A stretch of DNA of 41,897 nucleotides from Clostridia bacterium (GCA_017440665.1 JAFSGU010000066.1:1-41897), one strand, 5' to 3'; shown: positions 23,973-32,337, counted from the first letter of the stretch. A program made the numbers and translations. The notes: generated from the letters alone by a model not told the origin.

Positions 23973-25013
23973 TTACTTATTTACACGGACTCTGGGGTCA
24001 ACCAAACCGTACGCGATGTCGATGATAAGGTTACCGAGAAGAGCGATGGTAACGTAGAACACCTGAAGGATCATGATAACGTCGAAGTCGGATGTACGGA
24101 GAGACGTGATCATAAGGTCACCCATACCGTTAAGTCCAAACATCTGCTCGATCATAAGAGAACCGGAGAAGATGCTGAGGAACCAACCGATAACGAGAGT
24201 TACGATAGGAATAAGCGCGTTTCTGAACGCGTGAGAGAAGATTACTACCTTTTCTCTTACACCCTTTGCTCTTGCTGTCTTGATGCAGTCAAGAGAAAGC
24301 GCGTCGATCATAGATGCACGCACGTATCTTGTCATACTGCCGAGAGAGCAGAAGGTCATGGTGATAAGAGGAAGTGCAAGGTAATATGCTCTGTCCTTGA
24401 TATAAGCCCAGCCCTCAAGATTAACGCCGAGGGTCTTCATACCGCTGGGCGGGAACCAGTGAAGCTTGGAGCAGAACAGCCAAATAAACAGGATCGCAAT
24501 AAGGAACACAGGCAAGCTGTATCCGATGATGGTAAACACACCAACGAATTTATCTCCGCGGCTGCCCTTCTTGACAGCACAGAGAATACCGAGGGGGATG
24601 GTGATTCCAAGTGCCAGGATCGTGGAGAAGATGTTAATAATTACCGTATTTTTCATCGGAGCGGGGATAACGTTTACAACGTCATCCTTCTCCTGGTAGG
24701 AATAACCGAAGTTACCCTGAAGAAGACCGATGTAGTCACCTCTTGCATTGGGCATAACGCCTACCCAACGAAGGTAACGTACAAGCTTATTATTTGTATC
24801 AGTTCCGTATTTGATCTGATACTCCTTGTACAGTTCATTAAACTTAGCCTTACTTTCTTCGGGAGTAAGGTGCTTCATAGTTTTAACCTGCTCGTTAGCA
24901 TCCGTGTAAGCACGGTTACTGGGCACCAGGTTATATATCAAAAAAAGGAGAAAAGATAATATGATCAGAACCACAAACATATATCCAAGTCTCTTTAAAA
25001 TATACTTTCCCAT
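23973..25013 (-). CDS. oppB: OppB-type peptide ABC transporter permease
   Basis: This 346-residue permease begins KRLGYMFVVLIILSFLLF, the typical first helix of OppB/DppB. It has an extracytoplasmic loop with a charged segment, then helices such as VIINIFSTILALGITIPLGI and the EAA coupling loop (TARAKGVREKVVIFSHAFRNALIP). It ends DPRVRVNK. The loop after helix 1 is about 80 residues, slightly longer than in classic OppB. GGAG lies 6 bases before the chosen ATG; ATG codons at 25025 and 25040 lie upstream. It is separated from oppA by a 406-base gap with a terminator and a long hairpin, which may set lower expression than oppA. Confidence 0.92.
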   Translation of the reverse strand: MGKYILKRLGYMFVVLIILSFLLFLIYNLVPSNRAYTDANEQVKTMKHLTPEESKAKFNELYKEYQIKYGTDTNNKLVRYLRWVGVMPNARGDYIGLLQGNFGYSYQEKDDVVNVIPAPMKNTVIINIFSTILALGITIPLGILCAVKKGSRGDKFVGVFTIIGYSLPVFLIAILFIWLFCSKLHWFPPSGMKTLGVNLEGWAYIKDRAYYLALPLITMTFCSLGSMTRYVRASMIDALSLDCIKTARAKGVREKVVIFSHAFRNALIPIVTLVIGWFLSIFSGSLMIEQMFGLNGMGDLMITSLRTSDFDVIMILQVFYVTIALLGNLIIDIAYGLVDPRVRVNK

Positions 25014-25115
25014 ATTTTTCTCCATTTGCCTTAAAGGCATTGATAGGATTTTTAATTCAACGCAGACACGCTTGTCCCCATTGAATAATACACAAAAGAA
25101 CTAACGTTTTGACGG

Positions 25116-25187
25116 ATTTTCCGAAAGCAAAACTCTGTTTTAAGTTTTTCACCCTCTGCATAAAACAGAGATGTGTTTTCGGAAAAT
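25116..25187 (-). other. Long imperfect stem-loop upstream of oppB
   Basis: The 27-base arms 25116-25142 and 25161-25187 pair over 11 outer and 10 inner bases with a 6-base internal loop between (outer ATTTTCCGAAA/TTTCGGAAAAT, inner CTCTGTTTTA/TAAAACAGAG). The terminal loop is 18 bases. It may stabilise processed mRNA ends or be a repeat element. Confidence 0.6.
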
Positions 25188-25332
25188 GAGAAACCGACAT
25201 ATGTAAAGCCGTTTTCCCGCAATTTTGCGCTCATCTGTATTATTACCCTATACGGGCTTCAACAATTATGTTTAGTTTACCAAAAAACACAAGATATGTG
25301 CAAAAAACAAAATACGCTAAAACACTTGAAAA

Positions 25333-25359
25333 TCCGCCGCCGCATATGGCGGCGGCGGA
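25333..25359 (-). terminator. GC-rich hairpin after oppA, partial terminator
   Basis: CCGCCGCCGC (25334-25343) pairs with GCGGCGGCGG (25349-25358). On the minus strand it is followed by TTTTCAAGTGTTTT. A smaller hairpin, GACGGT/ACCGTC, lies at 25382-25396. Being inside the opp operon it may stop part of the transcripts after oppA. Confidence 0.65.
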
Positions 25360-25419
25360 GAAATTCAATTTTCACTTCTGACGGTATCCACCGTCAAAAT
25401 CAGACACAAACGAAACTGA

Positions 25420-27708
25420 TTATTCAGCAGTCTCAGTAGCAGTAGCCTCTGTCTCGGGAGCTACGCCCTTCTCAGAGTCAGCAAGCCAGTAAACGTCTGC
25501 CATATCCTTGAGGTAGCATGCAGAGTAGTTATCAAACTCAGTGGGCTCGATAGACCAGTTGTATGCATAGTCATAAGCAGCAGATGTAAAGCCTGTAGCG
25601 AAGTTAAATACGGAGTACATGGGTGATCCGGAATAGAAACCGTAGATCTGAGCCTGATAGAGCTCGTCGAGCATAGGATTGAAGTCACCGATGTTGTTCC
25701 ATACCTTCATACCGATCGCTTCGATGTTATCGTTCTCCATGAAACCGGTAACGAGCTGATCTGTGAAGGGGTTGTCGGATGTACCGAACCAGTTGAGTAC
25801 GAGAGGCATGTAGTAGTCGTCTCCTACCTTAGTGGTCTTGTAAGCGCCATCCTTAGACTTGTAGTTGATATCGTTTTCTGTAGCTTCAGCTGCAGGAATC
25901 TTCTTGTAACGAACGCCGTCCTTGTACTCGCCGCCTTCAGCGTTGTATACCCAACCGCCTGCGATGAGAACTTCCTTAGCAGAGTCAGCAGATGTAGCGT
26001 ATGCATCGAGAGTCATACCGAACTCCTTAGCCTTCTTGTACATCCAAGATTCCTTGTAGTAAGGACCGTCAACAACTCCACCGTAACCGCCTGTAAATGT
26101 CTTAGCGAATTCAGCGCGGTCCATGCAGTATGCGATTGCCTGACGTACTTCTGTGAACTGAACGGGACCGTAGTCAGCACGGAAGCCAAGCTTACCGTAA
26201 CCTGCACGGCTGTAGTTGATGGTGTCGTACTTACCTTCGTTGTTCTTAACGAGTGTAAGAGCTTCGTCTGTCTCAGTACCGCCGGTGATACCTGCGATAA
26301 AGTCAAGGTTACCTGCTTCAAGGTCCTGAAGCTGAGTAGAGGAGATGATGAGCTTATAAACTACCTTCTCGATTGCGGGAACAGTACCCTCGTAGTTACC
26401 CTTGAAGTAGGGGTTCTTTACGAGAACAGCGGACTTGTCGCCCTTGTCGTAGGATTCAACAACGTATGCACCTGTGTAGGGATATGTTGTGTCAGTGTTT
26501 CTGGATGTCTCTTCGATGAGCTTTGCATTTACGTATGCATCGCCGTCCTTAGCATAGAAGCTGTCTGTGAGGTATGCGCCGTTACCGTCGTCCTTAACCT
26601 CAGCGTCGCCCATCCACATTGCTGCCCATTCGGGAGCGAAGCCTGCGTAGGAGATGTCATAGAAGTAGGGGAGGAAGTCAGCGGAAATGGTTACAGAGAA
26701 CTTGTATGTATCAAGAAGTCTGAGACCGGAGAGCTCCTTAGTAGCGCCCTCAGCTGCTTCGCCTGCGTACTTGTTGAAGGAGTCAAAACCAACGATTGCG
26801 AGACCGGACTGGTGATCCTTCTGAGCTGCAGATGCTGCAACGGGAGTAGAGAATACGAGAGTGTGTACGAGGTAGTCCTTAGCAGTGATAGCTGTACCGT
26901 CACTGTACTTAAGGTCGTCGTAGATCTCGATGGTGTATGTCTTTGTGCCGTCTTCGTTTTCAACAGCCTCGTGAGACTTAACTACTGTATCGTTCCATGC
27001 ATAACCGCCGTCCTTTGTGGTTACAACGGTGCCGAGACCTGTAGAAAGTTCCTCAACGTCAAGGTCAGCTGCACCGGGGTTAGTACCGCCGAATGTAGCG
27101 TAACGGAACTTACCGGAAAGCTCGGTTGTGTTACCGATGATGATGCTCTTGTCTTCCTTAGCACTTGTCCAGTCGATAAGTGCGCTGGTTACGTCCCAAT
27201 AGGGGTTGGTGGGATGATCCTTAACGCCCTCGATCTGAGCGTTGAAGAGATCGTAGTACTCGTTAGAATAGAGCGGGATCTCGGGAAGGAGAGAGTTCCA
27301 TCTCTGGATGTAAAGCTTCCACCACATAGCGTAAACGTCATCAGCTGTCTGATACTTGTCGCTATCTGCGGGAACTGTGCAATTGTAAACCATTGCACGT
27401 GAAAGGAAGTCCATACCAAGCTCATACTTGGTGCCATCCTTTTCGATGTAAGCAAGTCCTGTTTCAGGATCTTCTGTTACGTCTGCGATAGTTACATCCT
27501 TACCGTACTTCTGGTAGAGAGAGATGTAATCGCCGTCGTACTTACCGTCCTCGAGTTCAACACCGTACTTCTTACCTGCAAGGCTTACAGTCTCAGATGC
27601 GTTACCGTTGTCTTTGTTACCGGTCTCATCATTGTCACCTGTCTTGCCGCATGCAAAGAGAGAAAGTGCCATTACTGCAACGAGGAGTATTGCGAGTAAT
27701 CTTTTCAT
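25420..27708 (-). CDS. oppA: OppA-type peptide-binding lipoprotein
   Basis: The 762-residue protein starts with a lipoprotein signal (KRLLAILLVAVMALSLFAC) with the lipidated cysteine at position 20, then an acidic low-complexity linker. It is an SBP_bac_5 type substrate-binding protein: DGTAITAKDYLVHTLVF and FTEVRQAIAYCMDRAEFAKTF are typical stretches of peptide and nickel-binding members. It is about 200 residues longer than common OppA, with extra material before and within the domain. GGAGG lies 9 bases before the ATG. It is first in the oppABCDF operon, has a strong promoter and a leader rich in palindromes. It captures peptides outside the cell and passes them to OppBC. Confidence 0.92.
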   Translation of the reverse strand: MKRLLAILLVAVMALSLFACGKTGDNDETGNKDNGNASETVSLAGKKYGVELEDGKYDGDYISLYQKYGKDVTIADVTEDPETGLAYIEKDGTKYELGMDFLSRAMVYNCTVPADSDKYQTADDVYAMWWKLYIQRWNSLLPEIPLYSNEYYDLFNAQIEGVKDHPTNPYWDVTSALIDWTSAKEDKSIIIGNTTELSGKFRYATFGGTNPGAADLDVEELSTGLGTVVTTKDGGYAWNDTVVKSHEAVENEDGTKTYTIEIYDDLKYSDGTAITAKDYLVHTLVFSTPVAASAAQKDHQSGLAIVGFDSFNKYAGEAAEGATKELSGLRLLDTYKFSVTISADFLPYFYDISYAGFAPEWAAMWMGDAEVKDDGNGAYLTDSFYAKDGDAYVNAKLIEETSRNTDTTYPYTGAYVVESYDKGDKSAVLVKNPYFKGNYEGTVPAIEKVVYKLIISSTQLQDLEAGNLDFIAGITGGTETDEALTLVKNNEGKYDTINYSRAGYGKLGFRADYGPVQFTEVRQAIAYCMDRAEFAKTFTGGYGGVVDGPYYKESWMYKKAKEFGMTLDAYATSADSAKEVLIAGGWVYNAEGGEYKDGVRYKKIPAAEATENDINYKSKDGAYKTTKVGDDYYMPLVLNWFGTSDNPFTDQLVTGFMENDNIEAIGMKVWNNIGDFNPMLDELYQAQIYGFYSGSPMYSVFNFATGFTSAAYDYAYNWSIEPTEFDNYSACYLKDMADVYWLADSEKGVAPETEATATETAE

Positions 27709-27746
27709 GAGAGTTTTCCTCCATTAAAATAAAATAATATATAGCA

Positions 27747-27847
27747 ACTCTTTATGCCAAAAGAGTCAACTACAGTTTAACTGTACGAACAATACTGTAT
27801 GTTGTTTACGGTCATGCCGTAAACAACAAAATGACCGGTCATTTTGT
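27747..27847 (-). promoter_or_regulatory. Four consecutive palindromes in the oppA leader
   Basis: From the transcript start inward: a perfect 22-base palindrome with core AAAATGACCGGTCATTTT (27826-27847); a hairpin of GTTGTTTACGG (27801-27811) with CCGTAAACAAC (27817-27827); TACAGTTTAACTGTA (27771-27785); and ACTCTTT/AAAAGAGT (27747-27766). All lie downstream of the promoter. The first could be an operator for a dimeric repressor; the others could fold in the mRNA. Confidence 0.65.
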
Positions 27848-27892
27848 GCCGATTTCATTTTGTATTTTTCCATATTCGTACTTCATGAAAAG

Positions 27893-27921
27893 ATTATATC
27901 ATAGATTTTTAGATTTTGCAA
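27893..27921 (-). promoter_or_regulatory. Sigma-A promoter of the opp operon
   Basis: On the minus strand TTGCAA (27921-27916) and TATAAT (27898-27893) have a 17-base spacer, giving a leader of about 180 bases before oppA. Confidence 0.75.
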
Positions 27922-27998
27922 GGTGTTTTTTTGCATAATGCAAAAAAAGTCAATTATTTTAGCGTTTTTTTCGTAGTTATATACATCTGGAAACCAAT

Positions 27999-28709
27999 TT
28001 ATACCAATTCGAGTATAATAATTTCCAATTCTTCAAAACCGCCGCGTGAATAATTTGAAACGTCTTCCTTCATAGGATTGATCAGGCAGTCCTCAAGAAG
28101 GAATGTTTTCATGCCCAGCTTACCTGCCGGCATGTCGTCTCCCACATCGTTTCCCACCATAAGACATTCTCCGGGAGAAAGCCCAAGCTTTTCGCATATG
28201 GATAGATAATACTTCAGATTCGGCTTACAGTAGGATGAATTATCATAAGTTGTGATAAGCTCGAAATCTCCCGCATCAAGCCCCGCCCAGCGGATACGGG
28301 CAAGAGTGGCCTCGGGCGGAAAAAGCGGATTCGTTGCAAGCACCGCGCGAAGTCCGAGACTGCGCACCAGCTTCACGATGGCGTCAGCCGCAGGCGTATG
28401 TCCGCAAGCAAAGCGCACCAGGTCAAACTCGTTTTTATAAAACTCGTCGAACAAAGGAATATGCTGCCTTATCCCTTCACCCATTATATTAATGAAGGCT
28501 TCGAAAAAGGCCTCTTCGTTTGTACGGGAACCGTCGTTTTTCACCATTGCGGCACTTCCCTGCCATATCGCCTTTTCAAGGAGCGCAGGATCATATCCGT
28601 ACGGTGCCACCTTACGGATAAGGCGGGTAAAATAATCCTTTATGAAAACGTTCTGATCCATGGGCAGAAGAGTTCCGTCAAGATCAAATAGGACAGCTTT
28701 AAGCTTCAT
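27999..28709 (-). CDS. HAD-family hydrolase (phosphatase)
   Basis: This 236-residue cytoplasmic protein of the haloacid dehalogenase superfamily has motif I FDLDGTLLP (nucleophile D9), motif II VLATNP, motif III lysine in YCKPNLKYY and motif IV VGNDVGDDMPAG. The helical cap lies between motifs I and II (type C1). The family removes phosphate from sugar, nucleotide or other small phosphates; the substrate is not visible. AGGAGG lies 10-14 bases before the ATG. It follows the zinc-ribbon membrane protein by about 60 bases on the same strand and may be last in the MarR-led operon. Confidence 0.85.
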   Translation of the reverse strand: MKLKAVLFDLDGTLLPMDQNVFIKDYFTRLIRKVAPYGYDPALLEKAIWQGSAAMVKNDGSRTNEEAFFEAFINIMGEGIRQHIPLFDEFYKNEFDLVRFACGHTPAADAIVKLVRSLGLRAVLATNPLFPPEATLARIRWAGLDAGDFELITTYDNSSYCKPNLKYYLSICEKLGLSPGECLMVGNDVGDDMPAGKLGMKTFLLEDCLINPMKEDVSNYSRGGFEELEIIILELV

Positions 28710-28729
28710 ATTATTATATGTGCCTCCTG

Positions 28730-28765
28730 TAAATATATTCTTACCGCTAAATATATTCTTACCGC
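28730..28765. repeat. 18-bp tandem duplication in an intergenic gap
   Basis: TAAATATATTCTTACCGC occurs twice in tandem, at 28730-28747 and 28748-28765, between the zinc-ribbon gene and the HAD gene and just before the HAD ribosome binding site. Confidence 0.85.
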
Positions 28766-28769
28766 ACCG

Positions 28770-29462
28770 TCAGATAAAGAATATCCTTTCAAGATATTTT
28801 CTTGCGGGAGCGTAGATCGCAAGGAAGATAAGGAACATACCGATGAGAACGAGTGACGACAGGGGGTAAAGGCTCCACCCGATGAATCTGCCTACTCCAA
28901 AGGTATAGCTTGCAAGAAACTCTATGGGAAGCACAGACAGTCCAATGAAGCAGAATGCTCCTCCAAGGATGTACAGCCCGCCCTTTTTAATATAGCGGAA
29001 CAGAGCAACCATGGCTGTCACCGTAAGTCCGATACATCCGATGATGGGAAAAGCGAACGACAAAAACCAACCGCCTTTCAATGCTATATCAATATAAAGT
29101 ATATATATTCCCGCCGCCGCAAAGGAGCAAGGCACGAATATCACGGGATTCGGAGAACGGAACCACATGGGCAAAACTGCCGCAATGTAAGTCAAAAGCA
29201 ACGCTCCTACAACGTAGCCCGACCACGTTACTCTGCCGTATACCTTCAAATCACAAAGGAGAACGGTTACCACGGGGATTATGAACATCACCGTAAGTAC
29301 GATAGCAGAGACCAAGGACTTGTTTATCTCCGGCACCTTTCCGTGAGGGTATGCATCCTCAGTCATTGTCTGCGTCACCTCGGGATGGAACACGACGGTT
29401 CCGCAAAGTGGACACTTTTTTTCATTTTCACCAAGTTTAACACCGCATTTTACGCAATACAT
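28770..29462 (-). CDS. Zinc-ribbon multi-pass membrane protein (DUF6320-like)
   Basis: The 230 residues open with a zinc ribbon (CVKC then CPLC, residues 3-21), a short linker and six hydrophobic stretches from about residue 48 (SAIVLTVMFIIPVVTVLLC) to about 220. Proteins of this layout are frequent in Clostridia beside alpha/beta hydrolases, and I believe they belong to DUF6320, though that label is from memory. GGAGGT lies 6 bases before the ATG. It starts 13 bases after the esterase/acyltransferase fusion, so the two probably act together, perhaps in the membrane modification of a lipid or exported compound. Confidence 0.7.
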   Translation of the reverse strand: MYCVKCGVKLGENEKKCPLCGTVVFHPEVTQTMTEDAYPHGKVPEINKSLVSAIVLTVMFIIPVVTVLLCDLKVYGRVTWSGYVVGALLLTYIAAVLPMWFRSPNPVIFVPCSFAAAGIYILYIDIALKGGWFLSFAFPIIGCIGLTVTAMVALFRYIKKGGLYILGGAFCFIGLSVLPIEFLASYTFGVGRFIGWSLYPLSSLVLIGMFLIFLAIYAPARKYLERIFFI

Positions 29463-29474
29463 AAACGCACCTCC

Positions 29475-31667
29475 TTATCTCTTTTTCGATACGCCGCCGC
29501 TTTCCACGGCATCCGTATTGCTTCGTGCTGTAACAGAGATACCCATATCACGGAGAACTTCAAAGAAAGCAAGCTCCAGATATGATTCTCTTATATTTCT
29601 TGTAAAGTTAAAGAACATTTTGTCTCCGAATGAGATAACGCCGCTGTTGTACGGTGCTGACGCCTGAGTACCGAGGATAAAGTCAAATCTTTCTATATAA
29701 GGCTTCATCACGTCGGGAAGCTTCACCGCACCCAGATTTGACAGCGTAAGGCAGGACTTTCGCTCTCCTACCGTGTCAAATACAGCCTTCATCACGAAAT
29801 TCTTAATAAAGAGAGGCATTATTCTGACAAGCATCATCTTTTCGCTGTTGACATTTGTGGCGATCTTCGATGACATCTGCTTTGCAGTCACGTCAAGTCC
29901 CATATGATGGGTTATCACCTTACAGATCTCTCCGAAGGTGTATTCGCCAAGGGACGGACGTATCTCGGGAGTGGTGTAAAGCGCAAAATTACGGAGGCTT
30001 TCGCTTTCAAATATGTTGCGCAGGTTTACGGGGACGAGAAGCTTGATAGGCAGACGTCTGCTTTTTGACGGTACCTGTTTCTTTTGAAGATTCTGCAGTG
30101 CCATCATCATCGCCGCACACAGGAACGTGTTTATACTTACGCCGTATTCCTTTGATTTTGCTTTGACTTCACTCACCGACATCTCAAGACAGGTGATGAT
30201 AAGCTCGCCCGAAGGATTTCTGCGTCCGTCAAGATGCCATGCTGTCCTCTCGTTTCTGCTTGCGGCAACGTCTGCCGCATATTTGGGAAAGCTGTCCTCT
30301 ATCTCCGCGTCCTTTGGCTCTTCAAGCCTTCCGAGAACACCGTACTCCGCAGGGATCTGCAGTCCATGCCTCTGATGAAGATATTCGGCAACAAGGGTCT
30401 TCAGGAAAACAAGTCCGCCGTTGCCGTCGGTTATGGAGTGAAATATCTCCACCGCTATTCTCGATCGGTACGTAATAACTCTTACAGCGCATTTTGCCGT
30501 TTCCACACTCGTCATTCTTGTGAGAGGATAGCTCATCTCCTCCATGATCTCGGGAGCTGTCGAAAGCTGCTCAAGGTAATACCAGAACATGCCCGCCTTC
30601 AGTCTGACGGCAAATGCGGGAAAACGGCGCACCGTTACGTCAAGGGCTGATCGCAGAACATCAGCGTCAACCTCCTCTGTAAGGGTGGCTGAAAGCCTGA
30701 ATACGTTGCTCCACTGTTCGGTACGCGCCGCCGGATAAATCTTCGCCGCATTATCGAGAGGCATCCAGCGGAGCTTTTCTTCCGGCCCCATGACAGCGTC
30801 AAGAAACTTCCCGATCTCGGCAAGATCCTTCTTATCTTCTGCAAGTCCGTACAAGAGATAACCGTGCCAGCGTTCAGGCGCCACGTGAAGTCTGCTGTCA
30901 ACGTGAGCAGCAAGCAGTTTTTCGTGCATCTTTACGGAGTCATCGAGCATTATCTCGTCACCGCCCACGAATATGATCGACGGCGGAAGTCCGTACAGGC
31001 TTGCAAACAGAGGAGAAGCCAACGGCGCTTTCTTATTTTCAACGTATAAGTCAGCGAAAAAGCTTAACAGCTCGGGGGTCATTGACGGGTCCCGCGACAA
31101 GTTCGCCCTATAGGATGCTCCGGCTCCCGTCAAATCAGTCCATGGAGACATGGCAACGATACCGCACGGCATATCCATGTCCATATCTCTCAGCTTCACG
31201 CAAAGAGAGTAGCAAAGCCCGCCGCCCGCGCTCTCGCCGCAAAGGGTGATGCGATCCGCAGAGTATCCCTTTGACAGCAGATACATATACGCCTCAAGGC
31301 AGTCGTCCACCGCCGCGGGAAAAGGAGCCTCGGGAGCCAGTCTGTACGCAGGGCAAAATACCCTGGCACCGAATCTTTCGGCAAGCATAGAGCCAAATCC
31401 CGTAGCGTATTCGATACCTCCGCAGGTATAGCCGCCGCCGTGAAGATACAGTATCACACCACGTCTTCTTTCATCTCTCGGAATGACCCACGCGCCTTCG
31501 AAATTTTCAAAGGCGTGTTTTTTCACCATGACCAGATCTCTGTATCTGTGCTCGGTAAGCTCACCGATCATATTCTGACCGCGTCTTATGGTTTTAAGCG
31601 AGCGGGTGGTGATGATAGGCTTTACCATTGCAAGCCTTGCACGCATGGTCTTAGCTGAGACAGGCAT
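29475..31667 (-). CDS. Fusion of an HSL-type esterase and a condensation/acyltransferase-like domain
   Basis: The first 295 of 730 residues are an alpha/beta hydrolase of the hormone-sensitive lipase group: oxyanion motif HGGGY (76-80), nucleophile elbow GESAGG (S146), a conserved GGDE (D237) and the histidine in RWHGY (H268). Residues 300-730 look like an acyl- or alcohol acetyltransferase/condensation domain: the motif HSITDGNGG (410-418) is a form of HHxxxDG, and a DFxLGTQ-like region appears late (FDFILGTQAS). AGGAGA precedes the ATG. It follows a MarR gene and precedes a zinc-ribbon membrane protein. It may transfer and hydrolyse acyl groups on one substrate; the substrate is unknown. 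Confidence 0.85.
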   Translation of the reverse strand: MPVSAKTMRARLAMVKPIITTRSLKTIRRGQNMIGELTEHRYRDLVMVKKHAFENFEGAWVIPRDERRRGVILYLHGGGYTCGGIEYATGFGSMLAERFGARVFCPAYRLAPEAPFPAAVDDCLEAYMYLLSKGYSADRITLCGESAGGGLCYSLCVKLRDMDMDMPCGIVAMSPWTDLTGAGASYRANLSRDPSMTPELLSFFADLYVENKKAPLASPLFASLYGLPPSIIFVGGDEIMLDDSVKMHEKLLAAHVDSRLHVAPERWHGYLLYGLAEDKKDLAEIGKFLDAVMGPEEKLRWMPLDNAAKIYPAARTEQWSNVFRLSATLTEEVDADVLRSALDVTVRRFPAFAVRLKAGMFWYYLEQLSTAPEIMEEMSYPLTRMTSVETAKCAVRVITYRSRIAVEIFHSITDGNGGLVFLKTLVAEYLHQRHGLQIPAEYGVLGRLEEPKDAEIEDSFPKYAADVAASRNERTAWHLDGRRNPSGELIITCLEMSVSEVKAKSKEYGVSINTFLCAAMMMALQNLQKKQVPSKSRRLPIKLLVPVNLRNIFESESLRNFALYTTPEIRPSLGEYTFGEICKVITHHMGLDVTAKQMSSKIATNVNSEKMMLVRIMPLFIKNFVMKAVFDTVGERKSCLTLSNLGAVKLPDVMKPYIERFDFILGTQASAPYNSGVISFGDKMFFNFTRNIRESYLELAFFEVLRDMGISVTARSNTDAVESGGVSKKR

Positions 31668-31702
31668 AACACGTCTCCTTTCCGTGTGATATCATTGGGC
31701 GA

Positions 31703-32158
31703 TCACTCTGTGGGCAATCCGTCGCGGGAAAGCTCGCGCAGTTTATTCGTTATTATTTCAAGGGATTCATAAAAGATCGCCCGGTTCTCGTCGGTCAGAT
31801 CTCCACCTGCAAGTTCAACCGCAAGTCTTGCCCTCTTACCCACAAATTCAGCCGCCGTTCTTCCCTCGTCAGTAAGGCGAAAAACCGCACGGTACAGATT
31901 TTTGTTGACGCTTTCTTTTGTCACCAGACCCTTTTTCTCCATTATTGCCATCATTCTCGAAACGTCTGCCTTATCCTTCCCCGATATCTCGCATATCTGC
32001 GGAGCGGTAAGACCCTCAGGATTTCGCAGAAGCGTGGTAAGATATATAGCGTGCGGCCCCTTAAGTCCGTGCTTCTCCATTTCTTCGGAAGCAAGTCTGT
32101 GCCAGTATTTTGATATCTCGGAAATTGCTATAGAGAATTTTTCAAATCTGTCGGTCAT
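31703..32158 (-). CDS. MarR-family transcriptional regulator
   Basis: This 151-residue winged-helix repressor has the MarR pattern: HRLASEEMEKHGLKGPHAIY, then LTAPQICEISGKDKADVSRM (recognition helix), the wing MEKKGLVTKESVNKNLYRAVF and LTDEGR. It lies 35 bases upstream of the esterase fusion on the same strand. A dyad at 32201-32214 just downstream of its promoter is a candidate autoregulatory site, so it probably controls the whole operon in response to a small molecule. Confidence 0.9.
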   Translation of the reverse strand: MTDRFEKFSIAISEISKYWHRLASEEMEKHGLKGPHAIYLTTLLRNPEGLTAPQICEISGKDKADVSRMMAIMEKKGLVTKESVNKNLYRAVFRLTDEGRTAAEFVGKRARLAVELAGGDLTDENRAIFYESLEIITNKLRELSRDGLPTE

Positions 32159-32200
32159 TGCTTTCTCCTTATATAAATAGGTATATTTCTCTATTCTTTG

Positions 32201-32214
32201 GTTGACAACTCAAC
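32201..32214. promoter_or_regulatory. Candidate MarR operator
   Basis: GTTGA and TCAAC are inverted around CAAC, placed about 12 bases beyond the -10 box of the MarR promoter. Confidence 0.4.
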
Positions 32215-32225
32215 ATTTCAGCTAT

Positions 32226-32254
32226 ATTATACACAATAATCCCCGTTTTGTCAA
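32226..32254 (-). promoter_or_regulatory. Sigma-A promoter of the MarR operon
   Basis: On the minus strand TTGACA (32254-32249) and TATAAT (32231-32226) have a 17-base spacer, a near-consensus promoter. Confidence 0.8.
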
Positions 32255-32308
32255 TGTACCGAAGCAATACAGTTATTCCCTTATCCGCAAGTAAACTTAA
32301 CATTTTAC

Positions 32309-32337
32309 TTGACTTATATAAAGTAATATGCTATAAT
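32309..32337 (+). promoter_or_regulatory. Sigma-A promoter of the niaR-like gene with dyads
   Basis: TTGACT (32309-32314) and TATAAT (32332-32337) have a 17-base spacer. ACTT/AAGT (32312-32324) is a dyad overlapping the promoter, and GTAAA/TTTAC lies just upstream (about 32291-32308); either could be an operator for the repressor itself. Confidence 0.65.

Larger units (their letters stand above)
25014..25419. other. 406-base gap between oppA and oppB
   Basis: No gene is supported. It holds a GC-rich terminator just after oppA and a long imperfect stem-loop nearer oppB, both listed separately. A weak promoter-like TTGTTG...TAATAC with a 17-base spacer on the minus strand (about 25243-25268) could serve oppB. 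A 60-codon minus frame at 25052-25234 runs through the stem-loop and is probably chance. Confidence 0.5.

Noticed and set aside
25052..25234. 60-codon minus-strand frame between oppA and oppB
   Set aside because: It overlaps the long stem-loop at 25116-25187 almost entirely; the frame is best explained by the repeat structure.
26812..27402. 196-codon plus-strand frame opposite oppA
   Set aside because: Shadow of oppA without a ribosome binding site or protein motif.
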